Source: JASHVB01 sp036489395 (lineage in GTDB: Bacteria > Pseudomonadota > Alphaproteobacteria > Acetobacterales > Acetobacteraceae). From it: a DNA stretch of 64,000 nucleotides. Position numbers and translations under genes: made by a program. Positions 41,738 through 49,456 of the stretch are shown here, piece after piece. The notes below the pieces were generated by a model that made no database searches, was not told the DNA's origin, and worked only from the letters and a program-made list of their open reading frames with translations. The stretch spans positions 53,530 to 117,529 of the forward strand of contig DASXFW010000075.1 in NCBI GenBank assembly GCA_036489395.1, given 5' to 3'. Position 1 is the stretch's first letter. Each line of letters starts with the position of its first letter.

Positions 41738-42121
41738 ATGGCGAAGCGCAAGCCAAGCGCGACCGACACCGCTGGCAAGAGCGACCGGCTGAGCATCCGT
41801 CTCGATCTGGCCTCCGGCGCGCGGATCGGTCCAGGCAAGGTTGCGGTGCTGGAGGAGATCGCGCGTTCCGGGTCGATCTCGGCGGCCGGGCGCGTGTTGC
41901 GCATGTCGTATCGGCGCACCTGGGAACTGGTGGAGGACCTGAACCGCACCCTCGGCACGCCGGTGGTGGAAACCGCGGCCGGCGGCAGCGGTGGCGGCGG
42001 CGCTGTTTTGACGCGCGCGGGAAAGGCCGTGGTTGAACGCTACCGCGCCATCGAGATGGACACCGCCCACGCCGCACGCAAGCACCTGCTTGCGCTGAAC
42101 CGCGCGTGCGGCGAGAAGTGA
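41738..42121 (+). CDS. modE: ModE-type regulator, HTH domain only
   Basis: A 127-residue winged-helix protein matching the N-terminal DNA-binding domain of ModE: GKVAVLEEIARSGSISAAGRVLRMSYRRTWELVEDLNR and GGGSGGGGAVLTRAGKAVVERYRAIE (the internal glycine-rich wing is typical). It lacks the C-terminal di-TOBE molybdate-binding domain of full-length ModE (about 260 residues). GGGGA seven bases before ATG 41738 decides the start over the in-frame ATGs at 41714 and 41720. A separate molbindin follows after 24 bp and might supply the metal-sensing half. Confidence 0.88.
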   Translation: MAKRKPSATDTAGKSDRLSIRLDLASGARIGPGKVAVLEEIARSGSISAAGRVLRMSYRRTWELVEDLNRTLGTPVVETAAGGSGGGGAVLTRAGKAVVERYRAIEMDTAHAARKHLLALNRACGEK

Positions 42122-42145
42122 CGGCGCAACCCCAAGGAGGGTTCC

Positions 42146-42352
42146 ATGAAGCTTTCCGCCCGCAACCAGATCGCTGGCACGATCAAGACCGTGACGCCGG
42201 GCGCCACGACGACGCACGTGACCATCGAGGTGTCGCCGACGGTGACGATCACCGCGTCGATTACCAATGAAGCATCGGCGGAATTGGGACTGAAGCCCGG
42301 CATGCCGGCCTTCGCGGTGATCAAAGCGTCCGACGTGATGGTCGGCGTCTGA
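42146..42352 (+). CDS. mop: Molbindin (Mop/TOBE domain protein)
   Basis: A 68-residue single TOBE domain, MKLSARNQIAGTIKTVTPGATTTHVTIEV through ELGLKPGMPAFAVIKASDVMVGV, the standard molbindin sequence pattern. Molbindins assemble as hexamers that store or buffer molybdate or tungstate. An AGGAGG site precedes the ATG. Probably co-transcribed with modE. Confidence 0.95.
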   Translation: MKLSARNQIAGTIKTVTPGATTTHVTIEVSPTVTITASITNEASAELGLKPGMPAFAVIKASDVMVGV

Positions 42353-42555
42353 TCAATCGGCCGCGTCGGCGACCTCCGGCCGTTGTAGTGCGGCGAGCAG
42401 GGATGTGGCACTTGCGGAACGAAGCGGCCTCGCGTCGCCATATGTGTTTGGATACAGCGATAGTGGCGCATGGAGCGGACTTTGCCAAGGGGTTGGCGGC
42501 GTGGCCCGGTGACGGTGCCTGGACTTCCCGTCGTCACTTCGGCCACTGTGGCGTC

Positions 42556-43032
42556 ATGACAGATGATTCCAGGGAGATCGATGGCGCATTGCGACCTGGC
42601 GAAGTGCCCATCGTGCTGCCGGCGCAGACCGATGCCGGCGTGTATTTCATCGGCACCATCCATACACCGTGGCGCGTGCGCAGTGAGTGCCCGAAGCGTG
42701 GTGCTCTGGACGGCCCGATCTGTACGATCGAGGTGGATGCTCGTTGGCGCGATGCGTTGACCGACGTCGCGCAGCACAAGCGACTCCAGATCCTGTATTG
42801 GATGCATCATGCAAGGCGTGATCTTGTGCTGCAGACGCCGTTCCGCACCGGGCAGACGACGGGGAGCTTCGCTCTCCGTTCACCGGTTCGGCCCAATCCG
42901 ATCGCGTCGTCGGTGGTGGAGCTGGTGGGGCTCGAGGGGACCACGCTGCATGTGCGTGGGCTGGACTGTCTGGACGGCACGCCGCTGATCGATCTGAAGC
43001 CGGAGCATACGACGGCAAAGCGAGTGATCTGA
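42556..43032 (+). CDS. tRNA (N6-threonylcarbamoyladenosine37-N6)-methyltransferase TrmO-like
   Basis: A 158-residue TsaA/TrmO-domain protein, recognised by IGTIHTPWRVRSECPKRGALDGPICTIEV and the later LQILYWMHHARRDLVLQTP and FALRSPVRPNPIASSVVELVGLEG blocks. The family uses S-adenosylmethionine to methylate t6A37 in tRNA. It lacks the extra C-terminal domain of E. coli TrmO, as many alphaproteobacterial members do. The ATG at 42556 is chosen because family similarity begins shortly after it. Single gene, no operon partner evident. Confidence 0.85.
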   Translation: MTDDSREIDGALRPGEVPIVLPAQTDAGVYFIGTIHTPWRVRSECPKRGALDGPICTIEVDARWRDALTDVAQHKRLQILYWMHHARRDLVLQTPFRTGQTTGSFALRSPVRPNPIASSVVELVGLEGTTLHVRGLDCLDGTPLIDLKPEHTTAKRVI

Positions 43033-43070
43033 ACGACGATCGGAACTGAACCAAAGCAGGAGCGCTCCAC

Positions 43071-44000
43071 ATGAAATTCGGCGTGCACAATCCATCATGG
43101 ATGTTCGGTGACGATCCGGCCGAGATATTCGAGGCGGTCGAAGCCAAGGCGCAGTGGGCCGAGGGCGTGGGCTTCACCTGGTTCTCGGTGATGGACCACC
43201 TGATCCAGATCGGCAACGTCGGCGCGCCGGACGAACCGTTCATGGAAGGCTGGACGGTGCTGTCCGCGTTGGCCGCAATGACCAGCCGCATCCGTCTGGC
43301 GACGCTGGCCACATCCGTCGCGTACCGCAATCCGGCGCACCTCGCGAAGATGGCTGCCACGGTCGATGTGATCAGCCGCGGGCGTCTGACGTTCGGCTTT
43401 GGAGCCGGCTGGTTCGCGGAAGAATATCGCCAGTACGGCTGGGAGTTTCCCGACCGCCCTGCCGTGCGTATCCGGCAGATGGAGGAAGCGGTCCGCCTGA
43501 TCGTCTCGATGTGGACAGAGAAGCGCACGACCTTCCACGGCAAGTACTTTCATGCCGAGGACGCGATCCTGGAGCCGAAGCCGATCCAGAAACCGCGTCC
43601 GCCGATCATGATCGCCGGGGGTGGCGAGCAGCTAACGTTGCGTGCGGTGGCTCGGTTGGCCGATGCGTGCAATGTGGGGGGCAGTCCCGATGCGGTGCGG
43701 CACAAATACGCGGTGCTGCGGCGGCATTGCGAAGAGCAGGGGCGGGATTATGCGACGATCGAGCGAACCAGCATCATCAGTTTGTTGCTGGCGAAGGACG
43801 CGGCTTCGCTCGCGGCGAAGCGGCAGCGGCTTGCGGTGCCAGCATCGTATTACGGTTTTGCCGGCACGGTTGCCGAGGTCACCGACCTGATCGGCCGCTA
43901 CCAGGACGCGGGCGTGCAGCTTTTCATCAGCAGTTCGTTCAGGAATGATCAGGAAACATTCGAACTGCTTGCAGCCGACGTAATGCCGCATTTCGCGTAA
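43071..44000 (+). CDS. LLM-class flavin-dependent oxidoreductase (TIGR03560-like)
   Basis: A 309-residue luciferase-like TIM-barrel protein with KAQWAEGVGFTWFSVMDHLIQIG, TSRIRLATLATSVAYRNPAHLAKMAATVDVISRGRLTFGFGAGWFAEEYRQYG and PPIMIAGGGEQLTLRAVARLADACNVGG. These are typical of the TIGR03560 group often annotated as F420-dependent; the cofactor cannot be read from sequence. Starts 38 bp after trmO and could be read from the same promoter. Confidence 0.87.
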   Translation: MKFGVHNPSWMFGDDPAEIFEAVEAKAQWAEGVGFTWFSVMDHLIQIGNVGAPDEPFMEGWTVLSALAAMTSRIRLATLATSVAYRNPAHLAKMAATVDVISRGRLTFGFGAGWFAEEYRQYGWEFPDRPAVRIRQMEEAVRLIVSMWTEKRTTFHGKYFHAEDAILEPKPIQKPRPPIMIAGGGEQLTLRAVARLADACNVGGSPDAVRHKYAVLRRHCEEQGRDYATIERTSIISLLLAKDAASLAAKRQRLAVPASYYGFAGTVAEVTDLIGRYQDAGVQLFISSSFRNDQETFELLAADVMPHFA

Positions 44001-44016
44001 CGCGCGCACACACCCT

Positions 44017-44089
44017 GTCATTGCGAGGCCACTTGGCCGAAGCAATCTCCCCGGGGAGATTGCTTCGGCCATGTGGCCTCGCAATGACG
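44017..44089. repeat. Extragenic palindrome, family B copy 2
   Basis: Arms GTCATTGCGAGGCCACTTGG (left) and its near complement on the right, with GAAGCAATCTC/GAGATTGCTTC cores, separated by a very short loop. Located between the luciferase-like gene and the exporter operon. Confidence 0.88.
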
Positions 44090-44128
44090 GGAAATGGCCC
44101 CTGCGGCCCTTTCCATGACGAACCGGCA

Positions 44129-44142
44129 TTGACCTGAATCAA
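44129..44142. promoter_or_regulatory. FNR/FixK-type box upstream of the ABC exporter operon
   Basis: TTGACCTGAATCAA fits TTGA-N6-TCAA with one departure from the perfect dyad. It is centred 43 bp upstream of the adaptor gene start. A perfect relative lies at 37705. Confidence 0.5.
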
Positions 44143-44178
44143 CGCAGCCGGCCGATGCATCGCTAATCTGCCGGCAAC

Positions 44179-45156
44179 ATGAAACGCATCGGTCTCATCC
44201 TCGCCGCGCTCGTTGCGGCAGTCGGCATCGGCTGGCTGCTGGTCGCGCGCCTGTCTGCCACGCCGGACTCCGGCGCTCTGTACGGCAACGTCGAAATCCG
44301 CCAGGTGGACCTGTCATTCAACGCCGAGGGCACCGTGATCGCCATGCCCCGGCACGAGGGCGACCACGTGAAGCAGGGCGACCTGATGGCGGAGCTCGAC
44401 CCCGCCACGTATCAAAGCGCCGCCGCGCTCGCGGAAGCACGGCGCGATGCCGCCAAGTCCACGCTGGACGAATTGCTCGCCGGCACGCGGCCCGAGGACA
44501 TCGACCAGGCGCGCGCCAATTTCGCCGCGGCGCAAGCTTCGCTCGCGGATGCGCAAGCGACCTTCGCGCGTCAGCGGGACCTCGCGGCGCGCAACGTGTC
44601 GTCGCAGCAGCAGCTCGATGACGCACGCATGGCGATGGATTCGGCGGTTGCCAAACAGGCGCAGACCCAGGCCGCGTTGACCGAGGCGATCAACGGCCCA
44701 CGCATTCAGGACATCGACGCCGCGCGCGCCAATCTTCGCGCCGCGCAGGCGACCGTGGACCTGGCCAACACGCAGCTCGCCCGCTCCAAACTGTTCGCGC
44801 CCGCCGACGGCATCGTGATGACGCGCGTGATCGAGCCAGGGACGGTGGTGCTCCCGGCGGCCTCGGTCTATTCGATGGCGCTGGATAACGAAGCCTGGAT
44901 CCGCGCTTTCGCATCGGAGCCGCTGCTTGCCCGTGTCGCCCCCGATACGGAGGTGACGATCGCCACCGACGGCGGCCAGTCGTATAAAGGCCGCATCGGC
45001 TACGTCTCCCCAGCGGCGGAGTTCACGCCCAAGACTGTAGAAACACCCGAACTGCGCACGCAGTTGGTGTATCGCCTGCGCATACGCGTCGAAAATCCCG
45101 ACAGCCGATTGCGCCAGGGCATGCCCGTGACGATCCATCTGCCGACCGCGCCATGA
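44179..45156 (+). CDS. HlyD-family periplasmic adaptor (YbhG-like)
   Basis: A 325-residue membrane-fusion protein with an N-terminal membrane anchor (LILAALVAAVGIGWLLVA), a biotinyl-lipoyl-like domain (GTVIAMPRHEGDHVKQGDLMAELD), a long coiled-coil hairpin rich in Ala/Gln and a distal barrel domain (SKLFAPADGIVMTRVIEPGTVV). It would bridge the inner-membrane ABC exporter to an outer-membrane channel. Overlaps the ATPase gene by 4 bp. Confidence 0.92.
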   Translation: MKRIGLILAALVAAVGIGWLLVARLSATPDSGALYGNVEIRQVDLSFNAEGTVIAMPRHEGDHVKQGDLMAELDPATYQSAAALAEARRDAAKSTLDELLAGTRPEDIDQARANFAAAQASLADAQATFARQRDLAARNVSSQQQLDDARMAMDSAVAKQAQTQAALTEAINGPRIQDIDAARANLRAAQATVDLANTQLARSKLFAPADGIVMTRVIEPGTVVLPAASVYSMALDNEAWIRAFASEPLLARVAPDTEVTIATDGGQSYKGRIGYVSPAAEFTPKTVETPELRTQLVYRLRIRVENPDSRLRQGMPVTIHLPTAP

Positions 45157-46880
45157 CCACGCCGCTCGTCGAGATCGATGCGCTGCGCCACGTCTTTCCC
45201 GCAGCGGTCGCGCTGGACGGCATCACCGCACGCATCGAGCCCGGCATCATTACCGGGCTCGTCGGCCCGGACGCCGCCGGCAAGACCACGCTGCTGCGCT
45301 TGATCGCCGGTCTGCTTCGCCCGACCTCCGGCAGCGTGCGCGTGCTCGGCTACGACATGGCAACCGACGCCGCTGCGGCGCATCCCTCGATCGGCTACAT
45401 GCCGCAGCGCTTCGGCCTTTATGAAGACCTGACCGTCGCCGAAAACCTCGATCTGTTTGCCGACCTGCATGCGATGCCGCGCGCCCTGCGTAACGAACGC
45501 ATCACGAGGCTGCTGCGGTTCACCGGCCTCGCCCCGTTCACAGCCCGCCTCGCCGGCCAGTTGTCCGGCGGCATGAAACAGAAGCTCGGCCTGGCCTGCG
45601 CGTTGCTGTCTCGTCCGCGGTTGTTGTTGCTGGATGAGCCGTCGGTCGGCGTCGATCCGGTGTCGCGTCGTGAATTATGGTCGATCGTGACAGCGATGTT
45701 GGCCGAGGGCCACGACGAAGGCATGGCCGTCATCTGGGCCACCGCGTATCTCGACGAAGCCGCACGCTGCGGCCGCGTGCTGCTGTTGCACCAGGGACGT
45801 TTGCTGGCCGATGCGCCGCCGGACGAATTCCTCGCGCCGCTGCAAGGCCGCGTGTTCCGTTTGGCGATCGCCGATCCGCGCCGCCGTGCCATCGCCCGCC
45901 AGGCCGCGCAACATCCGGCGGTGCTGGACGCGCAGGTGGAGGGCGACGCGCTGCGCCTCGTGCTGCGTGCAAACATGCAAGCCCCATCGGCGGAAACGCT
46001 GGGTGGCACGGCCTTGCAGCCGCTGCCGCCGCGCTTCGAGGACGGCTTCATCGATCGCCTCGCCCCCGCCGTTCCGCCCGCACCGCCGGCGCCAATTGTT
46101 AGCGCGCCACACACGGGCGATGGGCCGGCCATCGTCGTGCAGGATCTTGTCCGAAGGTTCGGCAGTTTCACCGCGGTGGACCACGTAACGTTCAGCGTGC
46201 GGCGTGGCGAGATTTTCGGACTGCTGGGGCCGAACGGTGCCGGCAAATCGACGACGTTCCGTATGTTGTGCGGCCTGCTGCCGCCCAGCGGCGGTACCGC
46301 ACAGGTCGCCGGCCAGGACCTGCTGCATGCTCCCGCCGAAGCACGCGCCCGCATCGGTTATATGGCACAGCGCTTCTCGCTTTATGCGGAACTTTCCGCG
46401 CGTGAGAACCTACGTTTCTTTGCGCGGGTCTATGGCCTGGGCCGGCATGCGCGCAACCGCGCCATCGCCGAAGCGGTGGAACGCTTCGATCTGACGAATG
46501 TCGCAGACAGCGCGTCGCGCGATCTGCCGTTGGGCCTGAAGCAGCGCCTCGCATTGGCGGCGGCGCTGCTGCACGGGCCGGACATCTTGTTCCTGGATGA
46601 GCCGACGTCCGGCGTCGATCCGCTGGTGCGCCGCGAGTTCTGGACGCGCATCGGCATGCTGGCCGACGCGGGCGTCACGATCCTGGTCACCAGCCACTTC
46701 ATGGACGAGGCGGAGTACTGCGACCGGCTGGGTATTGTGAACCAGGGGCGATTGGCCGCGGTAGGCACGCCGGCGGAGCTGCGCGCTCGCGTGCGGACGG
46801 CAGAACACCCTGATCCTACGCTGGAAGATGCGTTCATCGCGCTGGTGCAGGAAGACGCGGCGCAGCGGGAGGCGGCATAA
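45153..46880 (+). CDS. ABC exporter ATPase with two nucleotide-binding domains (YbhF-like)
   Basis: A 575-residue tandem ATPase. Domain 1 has the unusual Walker A GPDAAGKTT (Asn-Gly replaced by Asp-Ala), signature LSGGMKQKLGLA and Walker B LLLLDEPSVGVDP. Domain 2 has the standard GPNGAGKST, signature LPLGLKQRLALA (degenerate) and LFLDEPTSGVDP. The order adaptor-ATPase-permease-permease matches the ybhGFSR-type drug exporters. A family A palindrome separates it from the first permease gene. Confidence 0.92.
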   Translation: MTTPLVEIDALRHVFPAAVALDGITARIEPGIITGLVGPDAAGKTTLLRLIAGLLRPTSGSVRVLGYDMATDAAAAHPSIGYMPQRFGLYEDLTVAENLDLFADLHAMPRALRNERITRLLRFTGLAPFTARLAGQLSGGMKQKLGLACALLSRPRLLLLDEPSVGVDPVSRRELWSIVTAMLAEGHDEGMAVIWATAYLDEAARCGRVLLLHQGRLLADAPPDEFLAPLQGRVFRLAIADPRRRAIARQAAQHPAVLDAQVEGDALRLVLRANMQAPSAETLGGTALQPLPPRFEDGFIDRLAPAVPPAPPAPIVSAPHTGDGPAIVVQDLVRRFGSFTAVDHVTFSVRRGEIFGLLGPNGAGKSTTFRMLCGLLPPSGGTAQVAGQDLLHAPAEARARIGYMAQRFSLYAELSARENLRFFARVYGLGRHARNRAIAEAVERFDLTNVADSASRDLPLGLKQRLALAAALLHGPDILFLDEPTSGVDPLVRREFWTRIGMLADAGVTILVTSHFMDEAEYCDRLGIVNQGRLAAVGTPAELRARVRTAEHPDPTLEDAFIALVQEDAAQREAA

Positions 46881-46905
46881 TGGGCACGTCGGTCGCGCGC
46901 CGATG

Positions 46906-47028
46906 CCCCCCGTCATGGCCGGCCTTGAGCCGGCCATCTTCGCACGGTCGTTCATGCAGGGCAGACCGCGCGTTTCGTGTCGGCCTGGGGGTAGATGGCC
47001 GGGTCAAGCCCGGCCGTGACGGCGGGGC
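46906..47028. repeat. Extragenic palindrome, family A copy 3
   Basis: Diverged copy: the left arm reads GTCATGGCCGGCCTTGAGCC and the right GGGTCAAGCCCGGCCGTGAC. It lies inside the exporter operon between ATPase and permease genes. Confidence 0.85.
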
Positions 47029-47043
47029 AGGGGCTTCGCGCCC

Positions 47044-48171
47044 ATGACTCCCACCGCGATGCGCCTGCGCGGATTGTTGCGGAAGGAGATCAGGCACGTG
47101 CTGCGCGATCCCTCCGCCATCATGATCGCGTTCCTCATGCCGATGGTGCTGCTGCTGGTCAGCGGCTTCGGCCTGTCGCTCGATTCTTACCATATGCCGA
47201 TCGCCGTCGTGGTCGCCGCGCCCGAGGAAGCCGCGCGCGGCATGCTGCAGGCAATGGACGCCTCGCCCTATCTGTCAGTGCAGCGCGCCGCCAGCGTGCA
47301 CGATGCCCAGGCCGCACTAACGTCCGGCCGCGTCCGCGGCATCCTGGTGATCCGCGAGGACTTCGCCGAACGCCTGCGTCGCAGCGCACTGTGGCCGGCC
47401 ACCGCGGGTCTCGATATCAATGCCACCGATCCCAACACCGCGCGCATCCTGGAAGGTTACGTCGATGGCGCGTTGCAGGTCTGGCTGTCCGGCGTCGCGC
47501 AGGAGCGCCGCCTCGCCGGCAGCGGCGGCATCGATCTGCAAATCCGCGACTGGTTCAACCCCGAGCTGCACTCTGCCGATTTCATCGTCCCCGGCGTTAT
47601 CGCCATGGTGATGACGATGGCTGGCACGCTGCTTACCTCCAGCAGCGTGTCGCGCGAGTGGGAACGCGGCACGATGGAAAGCATGCTCGCGTCGCCTGCA
47701 CACATGGGCGAACTGATCGTGGCGCGGCTGGCGTGCAATTTCGGCCTCGGCATCGGCAGTATGATCGTCTCCGTCGTGCTGGCCGGCACGCTGTTCCATG
47801 TGCCATTTCGCGGCGGCCTGATCGCTCTGGCCGCCGCCGTCTCGCTGTTCCTTATCTTTGCGCTCGGGCTCGGGCTGTTTATTTCGACTCTGGCACGCAA
47901 CCAATTCGTCGCAGGGCAGGTCTCGTTCCTCACCACGATGATGCCGGCGATGATGCTGTCCGGCATGCTGTTCGATATCAACGCCATGCCGGAGTGGCTG
48001 CGCATCGTCACTTACTTTGTGCCGGCACGCTATCTGGTGTCGATCCTGCAAACGCTGTTCCTTGCGGGCGACGTGTGGCCTGTCATCCTGCCTAACCTCG
48101 CGGGCCTTGCCGCCGCCGCCGCGGTAACGGTCACCGCCACGATCGCCGTGACACGCCGGAGGCTGGATTGA
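47044..48171 (+). CDS. ABC exporter permease (YbhS-like)
   Basis: A 375-residue ABC-2 type permease: one N-terminal segment (IMIAFLMPMVLLLVSGFGLSLD), a large periplasmic domain, then five C-terminal segments with FIVPGVIAMVMTMAGTLLTSSSVSREWERGTMESMLASP. The adjacent EWERGTMESML is the coupling-helix motif of ABC-2 permeases. Pairs with the next permease. Confidence 0.92.
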   Translation: MTPTAMRLRGLLRKEIRHVLRDPSAIMIAFLMPMVLLLVSGFGLSLDSYHMPIAVVVAAPEEAARGMLQAMDASPYLSVQRAASVHDAQAALTSGRVRGILVIREDFAERLRRSALWPATAGLDINATDPNTARILEGYVDGALQVWLSGVAQERRLAGSGGIDLQIRDWFNPELHSADFIVPGVIAMVMTMAGTLLTSSSVSREWERGTMESMLASPAHMGELIVARLACNFGLGIGSMIVSVVLAGTLFHVPFRGGLIALAAAVSLFLIFALGLGLFISTLARNQFVAGQVSFLTTMMPAMMLSGMLFDINAMPEWLRIVTYFVPARYLVSILQTLFLAGDVWPVILPNLAGLAAAAAVTVTATIAVTRRRLD

Positions 48172-48187
48172 TGCCGCCCATGACAGC

Positions 48188-48297
48188 GCCCCCTCCCCCC
48201 TTGAGGGGGAGGGCCGGGGTGAGGGGTTTGCTTCTCCGCGCCCAGGTCGGAGGAACAACCCCCCACCCCAACCCTCCCCCTCAAGGGGGGAGGGAGC
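48188..48297. repeat. Extragenic palindrome, family C copy 2
   Basis: Arms CCCTCCCCCCTTGAGGGGGA and near complement, between the two permease genes of one operon. Confidence 0.85.
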
Positions 48298-48327
48298 TTT
48301 CGTGACAACCCACACCGACCCAAGCAC

Positions 48328-49425
48328 ATGTTCCGCCGCATCCTCGCATTGATCATGAAAGAGCTGTCGGGCCTGTGGAAGGACCCGAAGACGCGTTTCA
48401 TCATCCTTGTCCCGCCACTCGTGCAGGTCGTGCTGTTTGCCTATGCGGCCAATTACGACGTGACCAACGTGCCGCTCGGCATCTGGAACGAAGACGGCGG
48501 CACGCAATCGGCCGAACTGGTACGCCGCTTCGCCGGTTCCCCCGCGTTCCACGTCGTGGCGGCGTTCCAGGCCCCGGACCAGGCGCGCGCAGCGATCGAC
48601 GACAAGGACGTCGCCGCCGTCCTTCACCTGCCGCAGAATTTCTCGGCGAACATCCTCCGCGGCCACACTGCCGAAGCACAACTTCTGCTCGATGCCCGCC
48701 GCTCCAACACCGCGCTGATGGTGCAGAGCTATGCCGGCGAGATCGTGCAGACCTACACCCGGGACCTGCACCCCGGCACGACGCCGCTGGTGCTGCTGAC
48801 CCGCGACTGGTTCAACCCGACGCTGGAAAGCAAATGGTTCATCCTGCCAGGCCTGGTCTGCATCCTGTCGATGATCATGGCGCTGCTGATCAGCGCCCTG
48901 TCGCTGGCGCGCGAGCGCGAGCTCGGCACCATGGAGCAATTGCTGGTCACGCCGCTGCGTCCGTTCGAGATCCTGGTGGGCAAGGCACTGCCGGGCATCG
49001 TGGTCGGCCTGATCGACGCCAACATCGTCATCGCCGTCGCCTTGCTATGGTTCCGCCTGCCGTTCCGCGGCGACCTGGTACTGCTCCAGGCAATATTGAT
49101 CCTGTATATGATTTCCGGTGTCGGCATCGGCCTGGCACTGTCCAGCTTCGCGCACACCCAACAGCAAGGCATGCTCGGCGTGTTCGTGGTCGCCGCGCCG
49201 CTGATCATCCTGTCCGGCTATGCCGCGCCGGTGGAGAACATGCCGCATGTCGTGGAGGTGCTCGGCCGCGCCGATCCGATCCGCTACATGCTGATCGCCG
49301 CACGCGGCTTGTTCTTGCAGGCGATGCCGCTGCATGTCGTCTTGCAGCAGGCCTGGCCGATGGCGCTGATCGCGGGACTGGCGCTGACGCTGGCCGGCTT
49401 CACCGTCCGGCGCGTGGTGGGGTAA
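48328..49425 (+). CDS. ABC exporter permease (YbhR-like)
   Basis: A 365-residue ABC-2 permease with the same layout as the preceding gene: an N-terminal segment, a periplasmic domain, and WFILPGLVCILSMIMALLISALSLARERELGTMEQLLVTPLRP. Last gene of the exporter set; an acyl-CoA ligase starts 31 bp later on the same strand. Confidence 0.92.
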   Translation: MFRRILALIMKELSGLWKDPKTRFIILVPPLVQVVLFAYAANYDVTNVPLGIWNEDGGTQSAELVRRFAGSPAFHVVAAFQAPDQARAAIDDKDVAAVLHLPQNFSANILRGHTAEAQLLLDARRSNTALMVQSYAGEIVQTYTRDLHPGTTPLVLLTRDWFNPTLESKWFILPGLVCILSMIMALLISALSLARERELGTMEQLLVTPLRPFEILVGKALPGIVVGLIDANIVIAVALLWFRLPFRGDLVLLQAILILYMISGVGIGLALSSFAHTQQQGMLGVFVVAAPLIILSGYAAPVENMPHVVEVLGRADPIRYMLIAARGLFLQAMPLHVVLQQAWPMALIAGLALTLAGFTVRRVVG

Positions 49426-49456
49426 CCTGCGGCAAATCGTAAAGCGGAGGAAAATC

